A stretch of 64,000 nucleotides of DNA from positions 191,100,026 to 191,164,025 of the forward strand of contig NC_057861.1 in NCBI RefSeq assembly GCF_019393635.1, in the 5' to 3' direction. The notes under the pieces were generated by a model. The model was given only the letters and a program-made list of their open reading frames with translations. It had not been told where the DNA came from and searched no databases. Below are positions 29,287 to 39,265 of this stretch, one piece after another; the first letter of the stretch is position 1; each line of letters begins with the position of its first letter. The position numbers and the translations under genes were made by a program. Origin of the DNA: Dromiciops gliroides (taxonomy: Eukaryota; Chordata; Mammalia; Microbiotheria; Microbiotheriidae).

Positions 29287-29385
29287 CTGGAAAGACTTTT
29301 GAATACAGAAAGTCCTAGATATTTGCCTACAGATAGGTCAACAGGGGACCAGCCTCACTACAAAGGAGGCATCAGGTGAGCAAGA

Positions 29386-29386
<1 letters not shown>

Positions 29387-29420
<34 letters not shown>

Positions 29421-29543
29421 GGTAATGAGGGTTAAGTAACTTGCCCAGGGTCACAGAGCTAGTGTCAAGTGTCTGAGGTCAAATTTGAACTCAGGTCCTC
29501 CTGAAAGGCCAGTGCTTTATCCACTGCGCCACCTAGCTGCCCA
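29387..29543 (-). mobile_element. SINE type A with a (TG)n tail
   Basis: TSD GGTGAGCAAGATTT / GGTGACCGAGATTT at 29373-29386 and 29544-29557. The poly(A) tail has become about 15 TG units (29388-29418). Confidence 0.93.
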
Positions 29544-29557
29544 TGGTGACCGAGATT

Positions 29558-30140
29558 TTTAACCACAGCAATCCTCAAACCCCTTCTTTGCTTCTGCTAA
29601 ATTTCAAAATGTTTACTCCTCTCTTTTGTGGGAGGCAGTCATTTCAGCGGTAAAAATCAAGACCCCTTTGGAAATAAGGTATTGTTTATTTTATTTGGAT
29701 TCTATTCGCCATCTTAGTTGAAATTTTGGTTTCTTAACCATTTTCAACTAGGGACTAGGCCTTCCAGTTTTTACAATTAGGCAGTAAAATATCTGGGTCC
29801 ATACTACATTAAGTTCTCTCTTTTTTTCCACCTTTCTTTCAGGTTATTTCTGCAAACAATACTTTCTGTGGATTTTTTGTTTGTTTGGCTTTTTTTGGTA
29901 GTGTTTGGCATATTGAAGTTTCCTGTGGGGGTTTTAGTCAGGTTATTTATATGTTATAAAGAGAAATACCATCCTCCTGAGATTGTTACTCATTCATTTT
30001 TCATGTAATTAATTTAAATGCAGATAGATACATAAAGTCTAGCCATTTGACTTCTCTTTCAAAACCAGGAAGTGATTCTGTGGGTACAATAGCAAACATG
30101 CAATGCTATGCTTGCTAAAATATATATGCAGTGGAATCCA
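29558..30140. other. Unassigned DNA
   Basis: No repeat recognised; T-rich around 29820-29960. Confidence 0.4.
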
Positions 30141-30212
30141 ACACACATTTATTAAGTGCCTCATACATTCAAGGAAGCCTTTTGGGAACTAGGGAAACAA
30201 AGAACATTTACT
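30141..30212 (-). repeat. L2 3' end fragment
   Basis: CCAACACACATTTATTAAGTGCC...GGAACTAGGGAAACAAAGAAC, the antisense L2 terminus with a diverged middle. Confidence 0.6.
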
Positions 30213-30663
30213 AAGCTTTGGCAGCAAATTAGAAAGTGTCAGAAAGAACTGAGCATGGCTCTGAACTAATTTTGACAATTGACACTATGAATTTCAACTA
30301 GTGAAGTTGTTTTGAGGCAAGATTTAAATAACTGAAATTCAAAATTCAATAAAATGTTCAACTCTTCTAACTCCCTCCTCTGGCCTACTTCTCATTTCTC
30401 TAATTAATCATTATTTTTTTCAGCCTTCACTAAGATATTGACATTGACATATCATTCTGCAACATTCCTTTTTAGCCCATGTCTTTTCACTTGATCTCTT
30501 CTTCCTTCTGTCATTTTCCTGGTTTTGTGCCATCTTCCCAAATTACCCTCTGAGATTAAAATAGCTTTTAACTTCTAGGGCTCTTCATATCTCCTCTTTC
30601 TCTTTTTCACTGTCCTCTCTTTTAAGAAAGTACTGACTCAGAAAAAGAGATAAAGAACTTAAA
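30213..30663. other. Unassigned DNA
   Basis: The pyrimidine-rich stretch from 30440 to 30650 could be a very old sense L2, but no motif is clear enough. Confidence 0.35.
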
Positions 30664-30819
30664 TTTTTTTGTGTGGGGTGGGGGGCAGGGCAATGAGGGT
30701 TAAGTGACTTGCCCGATGTCACACAGCTAGTAAGTGTCAAGTGTCTGAGGCCAGTTTTGAACTAAAGTTCTTCCTGAATCCAGGGCCAATGTTTTATCCA
30801 CTGCACCACCTAGCTGCCC
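30664..30819 (-). mobile_element. SINE type A at the edge of a MIR
   Basis: Full-length antisense copy with a GTGTGGGGTGGGG-like altered tail; no TSD found. Confidence 0.92.
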
Positions 30820-30985
30820 CTCTATATAGTACTTTAAAGGGCGATTTCCTTACAAAACACCTATGAGGTTGATTATTGCAACAATAATAATAGCTAACAT
30901 TTATATAGTACCTTATACCTGACAAAGAACTTTCTTCACAATAGCCCAGCAAAGTATCATCATTGTTGTTGTCTTACATTGGAGA
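30820..30985 (-). repeat. MIR/MIR3-type SINE
   Basis: Antisense MIR core: CTAACATTTATATAGTACCTTA, AAAGAACTTTCTTCACAATAGCC and ATCATCATTGTTG. Diverged. Confidence 0.6.
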
Positions 30986-30995
30986 ACCATCTTTT

Positions 30996-31158
30996 TGTTT
31001 TGTTTTGTTCGTTGTTTTTTTTACTGAGGCAATTGGGGTTAAGTGACTTGCCTAGGGTCACACAGCTAGTAAGTGTTATGTGTCTGAGGCTGGATTTGAA
31101 CTCAGGTACTCCTGACTCCAGGGCCAATGCTCTATCCACTGCACCAACTAGCTGCCCC
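30996..31158 (-). mobile_element. SINE type B
   Basis: 10-bp TSD ACCATCTTTT at 30986-30995 and 31159-31168. Confidence 0.94.
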
Positions 31159-31177
31159 ACCATCTTTTATAACAAAG

Positions 31178-31340
31178 ACTTGTTTGTTTGTGTGTTTGTT
31201 TTGTTTTTGGTGAGGCAATTGGGATTAAGTGATTTGCCCAGGGTCACACAGCTAGTAAGTGTCAAGTATCTGAGGCTGGATTTGAACTCAGGTCCTCCTG
31301 AATCCATGGCTGGTGCTCTATCCACTGCACCACCTAGCTG
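31178..31340 (-). mobile_element. SINE type B, close neighbour of the previous
   Basis: Starts with a (TTTG)n tail; the head ends CACCTAGCTGGGACC. Only 20 bp separate it from the SINE at 30996, but the two sit in different targets. Confidence 0.92.
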
Positions 31341-31559
31341 GGACCAACAGTGCATTAATTAACAAGTCAAAAAAGTATAATAAACATTTAAATGGATAAC
31401 AAAAAGTAGTTCAGTTATACAAATGAGCATGTTAACTGATTCTGACAGTATATAAAATTTACTGTCCTCAATAGTTTTCCACTATGTAAAGAATGGAGGG
31501 AGGAACATCTACTCAATTCTAATAAAATCCATAGCTAATCTATTCCCTATAATTTGGCA
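31341..31559. other. Unassigned DNA
   Basis: No repeat recognised. Confidence 0.4.
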
Positions 31560-31845
31560 ACATTCAGTGTTTTCTGTTTTTTAGTTTTTATTGTTGTAGT
31601 CATTAGGTATTTTGTTTTCCTGGTTATGGTTTTCTTCATTTGCATCATTATATTCCATTATATTCCTGTTCCATAAGTAATTTAGTCATTCTGCCGTTGA
31701 TTTGGCACTTACTTTGCTTCAGTTATTTCACTACCACAACCCACTCAAAAAAGGGCTGCTATAAATGTTTTTAATTATATGGGAACTTTCTTTTTATCAC
31801 TGACCTCCTTGGGGTCAGCTTATCAGAATGCTCTCTAGACCAGTT
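31560..31845 (-). mobile_element. Old L1 3' region, left part
   Basis: Antisense L1 of an older subfamily: TTGTTGTAGTCATTAGGTATT, CTGGTTATGGTTTTC, CATTATATTCCATTATATTCC, GGGCTGCTATAAATG, CTGACCTCCTTGGGGTCA. It appears to resume at 32250. Confidence 0.75.
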
Positions 31846-32245
31846 AGCCAGCCAATAACATTTATTAAGTGCTTACCATGTGTCATTTGGACAGCTATGT
31901 GGTGCAATGGATAAAATGCTGAACTGAGTCAGGAAGACTCAGCTTCCTGACTTCAAATCAAGCCTCAGACATTTACTATCTGTTTGACTCTGGCCAAGTC
32001 ACTTAACTCTATTTGTCTCAATTTCCTCACCTGTAAAAAGAACTGGAGAAGGAAATAGAAAACCACTCCAGTATCTCTGCCAAGAAGGGTTTTTCTGACA
32101 TGACTGAAAAATGACAAAAGCAACAATAATAATTTGACATTCACTGTGCTAAGTGATAGGGATAAAAAAAAGGCAACAAACAAACAAACCCCCATACCCA
32201 GTCTTTTCCTTCAAGTAATTCACAGTCTAATCATGAGTCAACAAT
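31846..32245 (-). repeat. L2 3' end, split by a MAR1 element
   Basis: Left piece 31850-31880 (CAATAACATTTATTAAGTGC) and right piece 32135-32245 (CACTGTGCTAAGTGATAGGGA, TCAAGTAATTCACAGTCTAATC). Both are antisense L2. Confidence 0.7.
31885..32132 (+). repeat. MAR1-type CORE-SINE
   Basis: Sense copy: head GGACAGCTATGTGGTGCAATGG, core CAGACATTTACTATCTG, CCAAGTCACTTAACTC, CTGTAAAAAGAACTGGAGAAGG, tail GACATGACTGAAAAATGACA. Inserted inside an L2 3' end. Confidence 0.85.
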
Positions 32246-32249
32246 AGGG

Positions 32250-32480
32250 TACAGATATTTTAGCCACTTTTTTTTTCATAATTCAAAAATGCTTTCCAGA
32301 ATAGTTGGGAACAATTTACAGCTCCACCAACAGTGTATTAGTGTGCCTTTCTTCCCTCAGTCTCTTCAGTGTTGAAAATTTTCATCTTTTGTCATCAATT
32401 GCACATAGAGTGAAACCTCAAAGATGTTTTTATTTGTATTTCTTGTATTGGTGATTTGGAGCACCTTTCATATAATTCTT
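32250..32480 (-). mobile_element. Old L1 ORF2 C-terminal region, right part
   Basis: Antisense: ATGCTTTCCAGAATAGTTGG, CAGCTCCACCAACAGTGTATTAG, then TTTTCATCTTTTGTCAT and GGTGATTTGGAGCA correspond to the WxAIW, CWW and RYHLTP region of ORF2. Heavily mutated. Confidence 0.75.
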
Positions 32481-32628
32481 CTGCCATTTCTAACAGAAGA
32501 GTTCTTCCAGCTGTCTCTCCAGGATCTCTGTATTCTTTTTTCACACTTACAGACTTGCTGGTACACTGTGATAGATCCATTAAGCTCACAAACCCATTTC
32601 TTGTTCTCTCTTCCTCCCCTATATAATT

Positions 32629-32776
32629 ATTCTTTTTTTTTTTTTTTTTTTTGCAGGGCAATGAGGGTTAAATGACTTGCCCAGGGTCGCACAGCTAGTA
32701 ACTGTCAAGTGTCTGAGGTCGGATTTGAACTCAGGTCATCCTGAATCCATTGAGCCATCTAGCTGCCCCCCCCCCT
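32629..32776 (-). mobile_element. SINE type A with internal deletion
   Basis: Lacks the GGCCGGTGCTTTATCCACTG segment (CTGAATCCATTGAGCC). Flanks ATAATTAT / CTAATTAT suggest an eroded TSD. Confidence 0.9.
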
Positions 32777-32914
32777 AATTATGATAAGAATTTGTTTTAC
32801 TTTTGCCTTTCAATTGCCTCTGCTTAGTCAATCTACTGATTTCGATGTCACAATGAACAGAGAAAATTTGTCTTTGAAAACACTGATAAATACAAATAAC
32901 CATTTTTTCAACTA

Positions 32915-33060
32915 TAGTTTGGGTCTTTCCTGATAGAATAAGCACAAGTTTTTTGAGAATAGGATTATTTCATTTGTTTATTTATTCATTTATCTATTTT
33001 AATCTCCAATGTCTAGCACAGTAGATATTTAATAAACCCTTATTGGTTGACTTTATTAAG
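32915..33060 (+). repeat. L2 3' end
   Basis: Sense: TCTTTCCTGATAGAATAAGC, TTTTTTGAGAATAGGATTATTTC, AATGTCTAGCACAGTAGATATTTAATAAAC. Confidence 0.65.
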
Positions 33061-33324
33061 TTACAGACAGCTTTAATCATACAAAGGTCTAGTTATAACT
33101 GCACTTCCTCATTACAGAATGCACCTGGGTAAAGTAGTGAGCAGTGAACAAATAATTTGGAATCCAACCCCATTGTTGTTGAGAACCAATTATTAAATCC
33201 TACCAAATTATACTGAATGCAGAACTATCTATGATTTTATCAGATTGGGGAGCTCCACCATGGTAGATCATAATCTGTCTATGACTTGGTAGGGAAGTCC
33301 TAGGGAGTTATCTGAGGTGAACAG
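33061..33324. other. Unassigned DNA
   Basis: No repeat recognised. Confidence 0.4.
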
Positions 33325-33480
33325 GAGCTTTCAAAGAAGATCAATGACATCACAGGGTGACATCTTGACTTGTAGGTGAATTGGATTAAAGTGAGAGAGT
33401 TGCACAGTCATCAGCTTCACTCTCTCTTCTTGTGTCATCTAAATCTGGGGAGTTAGGAGTAGACGCCCCCCCTGTTTTAT
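33325..33480 (-). repeat. Second copy of the unassigned repeat at 25640
   Basis: ATGACATCACAGGGTGACATC, TTGACTTGTAGGTGAATTGGAT, GTTGCACAGTCATCAGC and TTCACTCTCTCTTCTTGTGTCATC are the antisense of the other copy's right half. Confidence 0.5.
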
Positions 33481-33759
33481 CCATGGGTTTGTGACCTGTC
33501 AGTTACCCTCAACCTGGTTTAGTCCATCTGCCAAGATGGTTTACCAGGGTGTGGCTGCTGTATATTCTATGGCTTCTTGGAGCCATAGGTGAGAGGTAAG
33601 TGCCAGGTGGACCACAATGGTGGATACCAATGATGTATGAGCTGCTCTGAAAAGGATTCAGCAAGTTCTCACACCAGAAGTGCTAGTCCTCCTTGAATAC
33701 CCTTATACCATAAGCATAAACAGAAGCTAAAAGGCTTGTCAAAGGTCAAACAGTAAGTT
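33481..33759. other. Unassigned DNA
   Basis: No repeat recognised; slightly GC-richer than the surroundings. Confidence 0.4.
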
Positions 33760-33945
33760 TTTGTTGCTAGCTGTGTGACTACAGACAAGGTCAGTTTTCT
33801 GAGCCAAGGTTTTCTCTTTTGTAAAATGTGGCTAATAATATCTTATATAGCTTCCTTGAAGAATTGTTGTAAGACTCAATGAAGTAACTTATGCCAAATG
33901 CCTTACAAACTTTAAAACACCATATAAAACTTAGTTATTATTGGA
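33760..33945 (+). repeat. MIR element
   Basis: Sense MIR: GCTAGCTGTGTGACTACAGACAAG, TTTCTCTTTTGTAAAATGTGGCTAATAATA, GAATTGTTGTAAGACTCAATGAAGTAA, ending near ACTTAGTTATTATT. Confidence 0.8.
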
Positions 33946-34107
33946 TTACATTATATAATTTTACATTTCTCCACAAAGTAGATCATGTACAAAGCATTGC
34001 TAATATATTTAAAGTGAAATACACCAAGCCAATATCATATAACTTTTGGAAAGATCTTAAGATTTTTTCCCTTTTCCTAAATAAATTTCAACTCTATGTT
34101 TATCTTG
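33946..34107. other. Unassigned DNA
   Basis: AT-rich spacer between MIR and MAR1. Confidence 0.4.
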
Positions 34108-34350
34108 TTGTTCAGTCATGTCTGTCCCTTTGTGACTCCATTTGGGGTTTTCTTGAGAAAGATATTGCAGCAGTTCACCATTTCCTTCTCCAATTCATTT
34201 TACAGATGAGGAAATTGAGGCAAACAGAATTAAGTGACTTTCCCAAGGTCTCATAGTAGTAAGTGTCTGAGGCCAGATTTTAATTCAGGAAGATGATTCT
34301 TCCTCATTCCAGGCCTGACATACTATCCACTGCACCACTTAGCTATCCCA
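34108..34350 (-). repeat. MAR1-type CORE-SINE
   Basis: Antisense: TTGTTGTTCAGTCATGTCTG, CTCCATTTGGGGTTTTCTTG, TTTTACAGATGAGGAAATTGAGG, ending in the head CACTGCACCACTTAGCTATCCC. Confidence 0.88.
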
Positions 34351-34439
34351 TGTTTATCTTAGGAAATGACAAATATTGATCCAGCTTGTTGTCTTTAAAA
34401 TAACAATCAGAATTGTTTGATAACTTAAAGATACCAGAT

Positions 34440-35290
34440 TTGGGGGGAAAGAACTCATAATTGGACTAAAATTGCTGAAAAAAAAAAAACCCTGGAAAAC
34501 AGTCTGTTAGAAACTAGACACCAGGGGGCAGCTAGGTGGTGCAGTGAATAAAGCACCAGTCTTGTATTCAGGAGGACCTGAGTTCAAATCCAGCCTCAGA
34601 AACTTGACACTTACTAGCTGTGTGACCTTGGGCAAGTCGCTTAACCTTCATTGCCCCACAAAAACAAACAAACAAAAAAAGAAACTAGACACCAAACAAC
34701 ATCTCAAACTGCATACCAAGATAAGTTCAAAATGGGTAGCTGATTTAAACATAAAGGGTGATATCACAAGCAAATTAGTGGAACATGGAAGAAATTACCT
34801 TTAAGATCTATGAAGAAGAGTTCATGACCAAAGAGATAGAGAGATTCATGGGAGGTAAGATGGATGGGTTTTTTTTGCATAAAATTAAAAAGGTTTTGTA
34901 CAAACAAAACCAATGTAGCCAAAATTAGAAAAAAGGAAGAAACTGGAGGAGAGGGAAATCTTTACAGCAAGTTTCTTGGAAAAGGTCTCATTTTTAAAAA
35001 TATACAGGGAAGTGAGCCAAATTTATAAAAATAAGAGCCATTCCCCAATTGAAAATGATCAAGGAATATGAAGTTTTCAGAAAAAGAAATAAAAATATCA
35101 ATAGTCACATAAAAATGCTCCAAATCACAATAGAGAAATGCAAATTAAAACACTGAAGTATCACCTCACACCAAGCAGATTGGCTAAGATGACAGAAAAG
35201 GAAAATGACAAATGCTGAATGGGATCTGGAAAATAAATACATTCATATAAATTAATATAATGTAATATTAATATAAATATAATTAAATAT
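34440..35290 (+). mobile_element. L1 ORF2 fragment, left part of a split L1
   Basis: Sense L1 ORF2, frameshifted: KFKMGS then LI-like, EEFMTKEIERFMGG, LKRFCTNKTNVAKIRKK-like, KGLIFKNIQGSEPNL-like, and at 35100-35210 MQIKTLKYHLTPSRLAKMTE-like coding. The 3' half is at 36345-37113 beyond an inserted minus-strand L1. Confidence 0.85.
34524..34679 (+). mobile_element. SINE type A in L1
   Basis: Perfect 15-bp TSD AGAAACTAGACACCA at 34509-34523 and 34680-34694. Tail (AAAC)n. Confidence 0.96.
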
Positions 35291-35294
35291 AATA

Positions 35295-36342
35295 TATATT
35301 TTAAATTAATAAAGTATTTTATTTTTTTTCTGTTACATGTAAAGATAGTTCTCAACCTTTGTTTATACAAGCTTTACAATTTCAGATTTTTCTCCCTCCC
35401 TCCCCTCCCTCCCTCCTCCCCTAGACAGTAGGTAATCTGATATAGGTTATATCTATCTATATATATATACACATAATAACATTAATCCTATTTCTGCATT
35501 AGTCATGTTATAAGAGAAAAAAAAATCAGAGAATGATGGAAAACCTCAAAATAGAAAAAAAAAACCCAACAGCATCAAAACCAAAAGAAATAGTATGGTT
35601 CATTTAGCATCTATACTCCGCAGTTCTTTTTTTTTTCCTGGATTTGGAGATCCTCTTCCATCACGAGTTCCCTGGAACTCTTCTGTGCCATTGCATTGGT
35701 GAGAAGAATATAGTCCATCACAGTAGATCAACACTCAATGTTGATGTTACTGTGTACAATGTTCTAGTTCTGCTCATCTCACTCATCATCAGCCCACACA
35801 CGACCCTCCAGGTTTCTCTGAACTCTTCCTGCTCATCATTTCTTACAGCACAATAGTATTCCATTGTATTCATATACCACAACTTGTCCAGCCATTCCCC
35901 AATTGATGGGCACCCCCTCAACTTCCAATTCTTTGCCACCACGTAAAGAGAAGCTATAAATATTTTTGTACATGTGGGTCCCTTTCCCCCTTCCATGATC
36001 TCTTTGGGAAAAAGACCCAAAAGTGGTATTGCTGGGTCAAATTTATTGCCCTTTGGGCATAATTCCAAATTGCTCTCCAGAATGGTTGGATCAGTTCACA
36101 GCTCCACCAACAACGGATTAGTGTTCCAATTTTCCCACAGCTTCTCCAACATTTATTATTTTCCTTTTTTGTCATTTTAGCCAATCTGATAGGTGTCAGG
36201 TGGTACCTCAGAGTTGTTTTTATTTGCATCTCTCTAATCATTAGAGATTTAGAGCATTTTTTCATATGGAATAGATAGCTTTGGTTTCTTCATCAGAAAA
36301 CTGCCTGTTCATAGCCTTTGACCATTTCTCAATTGGGGAAAT
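35295..36342 (-). mobile_element. L1 3' UTR and ORF2 C-terminus, inserted in L1
   Basis: Antisense L1 about 1.05 kb long, very similar to the nested L1 at 4866-5852 (same AATTAATAAAGTATTTTATT end). Open stretches encode [20 protein letters not shown], the [20 protein letters not shown] region, and [20 protein letters not shown] with MNTMEYYCAVRNDEQEEF. Between them a short deletion and frameshifts. The AT-rich flanks (ATATAATATTTAATATTAAT types) obscure the TSD. Confidence 0.88.
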
Positions 36343-36344
36343 AT

Positions 36345-37115
36345 ATAATATTTAATATTAATACAAATTAATACCTGAACCATCTGGAGGAAAATTCAGA
36401 ATTATGCCCCAAAGCTATAAAACTGTGCATACTTTTTCATGCAGCAATACTGCTGCTGGGTCTATAAACCAAAGAGATCAAAGAAAAAGGAAACTGACCT
36501 ATATGTACAAAAATGTTTATAGTATCTCTTTTTTGTGGTCCAAAGAATTGGAAACTGAGGGGGTGCCCAACAACTGGGGAATGGTTGAACAAGTTATGAT
36601 ATATGAATGGGATGGAATAAGAGTGTGGTATAAGAAATAATGAAGAAGATGGTTTCAGAAAAATTTGGGAAGACATATGAACTGATACAGAGTGAAGTGA
36701 GAATAACCAGAAAAATAATTTAGACAGCAACAACAATATTCTAAAGATAATCAACTATGAAAGATAGTAATTCTAATCAGAACAATGATCCGCCAGTTTC
36801 AAAAATTCATGATGAAAAATGCTACCCACTTCCAGATAAAAAAACAGAAGGCCTCAGAGTATACATTGAAGCATTTTTTCCTCATTCTCTTTTTAATTTT
36901 TTAAAAAAACATGGCAAAAGCAGAAATGTTTTTCTCTTTATTTCATTTTCTTTTCATTTTTTCTTTTATTCAAGTTTTCTTGTACAAAATGACTAATATG
37001 GCAATGTTTTACATAATTGTACATATATAAACCACATTCGATTGCTTACAGCCTCAGGAAAAAAGGGAAGGGAGGGAGGAAAGGAGGGACAAAATTTGGA
37101 ACTCAAAACTTTAAA
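36345..37115 (+). mobile_element. L1 ORF2 end and 3' UTR, right part of the split L1
   Basis: Continues 34440-35290. ORF2 C-terminus in an open stretch at 36404-36640 (TYMYKNVYSISFLWSKELET), then EGVPNNWGM, then the 3' UTR with CAAAATGACTAATATGGC, ACATATATAAACCACATTCG, GGGAGGGAGGAAAGGAGGGAC and AAAATTTGGAACTCAAAACT. Confidence 0.85.
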
Positions 37116-37129
37116 TAAGAGTATTTACT

Positions 37130-37422
37130 GAGAAAAAAATGGAGGAAGGTGCATTTTCTTCTCTTCTTTGGAGTCAAGCTTCAATTGTAAGATGATAGCT
37201 ATTAATGCCAAGTGACAAAACACTCTGGTTTCCTATTGTTTGACTTGTATATGAATATAGTTCTCATCTCATTCATCTGGGCTCATTTTCTTTTTTGGAA
37301 AAGCAGAAATGTTTTACATGACTTCATATGTATAATAAGTCTTGCATTTTTTACCTTCTCAATGAGTGGGGCAGGGGTGGAGAGAGGGAGAGAATTTGGA
37401 ATTGAAAATAAAACTATTTTAA
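37130..37422 (+). mobile_element. L1 3' UTR of a further copy
   Basis: Repeats the 3' UTR motif order just seen (AGCAGAAATGTTTTACATGAC, then GGGGCAGGGGTGGAGAGAGG, GAGAATTTGGAATTGAAAAT), so two L1 3' ends lie in direct succession. Confidence 0.6.
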
Positions 37423-37435
37423 AAAAAGAATTTAA

Positions 37436-37609
37436 GAGGCAGCTAGGTGGTGCAGTGGATAAAGCATCAGCTTTGGATTCAGGAGTACCTGAGTTCAAAT
37501 CTGGCCTCAGACACTTGACACTTACTAGCTGTGTGACCCTGGGCAAGTCACTTAACCCTCATCACCCCACCAAAAAATAAAAAAGAGAGAGGGAAAACTA
37601 TAAATATAA
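37436..37609 (+). mobile_element. SINE type A
   Basis: 13-bp TSD AAAAAGAATTTAA at 37423-37435 and 37610-37622. A ~40-bp A/G/T-rich tail (37567-37609) follows the body. Confidence 0.92.
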
Positions 37610-37624
37610 TAAAAAGAATTTAAA

Positions 37625-38905
37625 AGAAGAAAAACTAGAAAATAGTCTGGCAGAAATTAGGCATATACCAAAATTTTACCCCATATATCAAGATAAATTC
37701 TAAAGGGATATATGATTTAAATGTAAAAATAAACATAAACAATTTAGAGGAATATGGAACAAATTACCCTATGAACAAGAGTAGTTCATAATAGAGATTA
37801 TCACAGAAGATAAAATGAACAATTTTGATCATATAAAATTTAAAATATATCAACAAACAAAACAAATGTAGTTAAAATTAGAAGGAAAATGGGCTACTGG
37901 GGAAATTTTTGTTTGTTTGTTTTTGTTTTTGTTTGTTTTCTGCAGGGCAATGAGGGAGAAGTTTTTTTGTAACAAATTTCTCTGATAAAGTTCTCATTTC
38001 CAAGATATATAAGGAACTGATTCAAATTTATAAGAATGAGTCATTTCCCAATAGATAAATGGTCAAAGGATGTGAATAAGCAGTTTTCAAAGGAAGAAAT
38101 CTTAGCTACCAACAGCCACATGAAAAATGCTCCAAATTACTAGTAATTAGAGAAATGCAAATTCAGGCAATTATGAGATTCCACTTAACACCTCTTCAGA
38201 TTGGCAAAGATGAAAAAAGAAGAAAATTTAAAATGTTGAAGAGCCTGTGCAAAACAATTACTATTGATAGAACTATGAGTTGGGTCCAGCCATCCTGGAA
38301 TTCAATTTGGAACTATATCCTATTACATTGTTGTTAATATTCTTTGATCCAGTGATGACACTCCAGAGCCTACATATCACAAGAGGATCCAAGAAAAAAG
38401 GAAAAGACCTATGTATACAAAAATATTTGTAACAGCTATTTCGTGGTAATAAACTGAAAATTAAGGAGGTGCCCATCTACTAGAGAATGGATAAACATAT
38501 TATGGTATGTGAAATGGAATATTGTTGTGCTGTAATAAATGATGATAAAGACAGTTTCAGACGGAACCAGAGGAAAGAACTCTATGAAGTGATGCAGAGT
38601 GAAGTGAGTAGAAACATAACAATTTGTACAATGACAGCATTACAAAGGAAACCAACTTTGAAAGACTAGAACTATTATCAAAGTAATGACAAACCATGAT
38701 TCCACAGAACCAAAGAGAAATCAAAATGCATATTTCGTGAGAAAATGAGGATGGACTTAAAATTCAGAATGAGATCAATCTTTCTAGACATGGCCAATGG
38801 AGAAATGTGTTTCACTTGGCTATGCATATTTGTTAAGAAGGTTCTAATTTTATTTTTTGTTGTTATTTAATTGGGAATGGATAGAAAATGAATGTTAATT
38901 AATGT
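37625..38905 (+). mobile_element. Old L1 ORF2 and 3' UTR
   Basis: Sense L1: NNFDHIKFKIYQQTKQM-like, KFSDKVLISKIYKEL-like, RHLTPLQIGKDEKR, SWVQPSWNSIWNY (open at 38155-38337) and EMEYCCAVINDDKDSFRRNQ (38487-38669). A longer, diverged 3' UTR follows to about 38905. Older than the L1s at 4866 and 35295 by divergence. Confidence 0.85.
37905..37957 (-). mobile_element. Minimal SINE tail
   Basis: A (GTTT)n tail plus only CTGCAGGGCAATGAGGG of the SINE end. The L1 flanks GGGGAAATTTTT (37899) and GAGAAGTTTTTT (37957) look like a diverged TSD. Confidence 0.7.
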
Positions 38906-38909
38906 TTTT

Positions 38910-39046
38910 TTTTGTTTTGTTTTGGTGAGGCAATTGGGGTTGTGACTTGCCCAGGATCACACAGCTAGTAAGTGTCAAGTGTCTGAGACTGGGTTTGAAC
39001 TCAGGTCCTCCTGAATCCAGGGCTGGTACCATCCAGTTGCCCCTAT
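38910..39046 (-). mobile_element. SINE type B, stacked pair member 1
   Basis: Lies between ATTAATGTTTT copies at 38899 and 39047; it has lost bases in the tail part (GGGGTTGTGACTTGCC) and in the head. Confidence 0.93.
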
Positions 39047-39058
39047 TAATGTTTTGTT

Positions 39059-39218
39059 TTGTTTTGTTTTTTTGTGGGGCAATTGGGGTTAAGTGACTTG
39101 CCCAGGGTCACACAGTTAGTAAATGTTAAGTTTCTGAGGCCAGATTTGAACTCAGGTCCTCCTGAATCCAGGGTTAGTGCTCTATCCACTGTGCCACCTA
39201 GCTACCTCCCCCCCCCCC
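39059..39218 (-). mobile_element. SINE, stacked pair member 2
   Basis: Lies between ATTAATGTTTT copies at 39047 and 39219. Confidence 0.93.
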
Positions 39219-39265
39219 CATTAATGTTTTTAAACCACATTTTAGCCCCTTCCTTTTAAAATGTA

